NCBI RefSeq assembly: GCF_029167205.1
Contig: NZ_JARFPL010000050.1
Location: 1 to 13,871 of the forward strand
DNA length: 13,871 bases
Source of the DNA: Methanocrinis alkalitolerans
GTDB lineage: Archaea > Halobacteriota > Methanosarcinia > Methanotrichales > Methanotrichaceae
Direction of reading: 5' to 3'
Positions 13,851-13,871 of this stretch are shown in pieces (positions within the stretch are counted from its first letter, which is position 1; each line of letters begins with the position of its first letter). The translations under genes and the position numbers were made by a program. The notes under the pieces are model-generated. The model was not told where the DNA came from. It made no database searches and worked only from the letters and a program-made list of their open reading frames with translations.

Positions 13851-13871
13851 ATGGAGATAAGAACTCTTCCA
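13851..13871 (+). CDS. Start of a gene cut by the right edge
   Basis: ATG 13851 opens a frame reading MEIRTLP to the window end. AGGGGT (13838-13843) lies 7 nt upstream as a ribosome binding site, and an AT-rich promoter-like stretch precedes it. Seven residues are too few to name a family. Confidence 0.45.

Overview
The window looks archaeal, most likely a high-G+C methanogen of the Methanosarcinales/Methanotrichales kind. That placement is inference from gene families and signals, not from a marker gene. Supporting it are an archaeal-type Ogg2 8-oxoguanine glycosylase, AT-rich intergenic DNA with TATA-like elements, strong GGAGG-like ribosome binding sites, and GC-rich ordinary genes beside AT-rich spacers.

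Left part (1-6550). A partial ORF end and repeat-rich, gene-poor DNA come first. Next is a complete zinc-dependent deacetylase of the histone deacetylase/AcuC superfamily (+). It converges on a CoA-transferase/acetyl-CoA hydrolase fused to a GNAT acetyltransferase (-). Upstream of the fusion on the same strand lies a large subtilisin-like protease with two C-terminal P-domains and no signal peptide. A 12-bp tandem repeat sits between the two converging gene ends. Removal, transfer and activation of acetyl groups are thus gathered in one place, although the genes do not form a single operon.

Middle part (6550-9450). An AT-rich divergent promoter region leads into a DNA-repair block. It holds a radical SAM/helix-hairpin-helix protein of the putative DNA modification/repair family, its usual partner with a DUF4130 domain (stop and start overlap), and a convergent ogg gene whose end overlaps the DUF4130 gene by 8 bp.

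Right part (9450-13871). About 800 bp of AT-rich DNA containing an inverted-repeat pair precedes the most unusual locus, which has visibly lower G+C than its neighbours. Gene A (10265-12010) is a subtilase with a complete catalytic set and a C-terminal array of 24-residue tyrosine/cysteine-rich repeats. Gene B (12128-13558) encodes a short CPxC-containing start, 21 tandem decapeptides (consensus MAAPELPGMG), a 20-residue linker, and then the same Tyr/Cys repeat domain in a longer version. Both copies of the domain begin and end with matching degenerate cap repeats. A protease beside a multi-repeat protein carrying the protease's own unusual accessory domain suggests an enzyme-substrate or co-assembling pair. 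One speculative reading is a precursor whose decapeptides are released by the protease; another is a Tyr/Cys-rich structural or cross-linked material. Hairpins and a T-run close the locus, and the start of another gene is just visible at the right edge.
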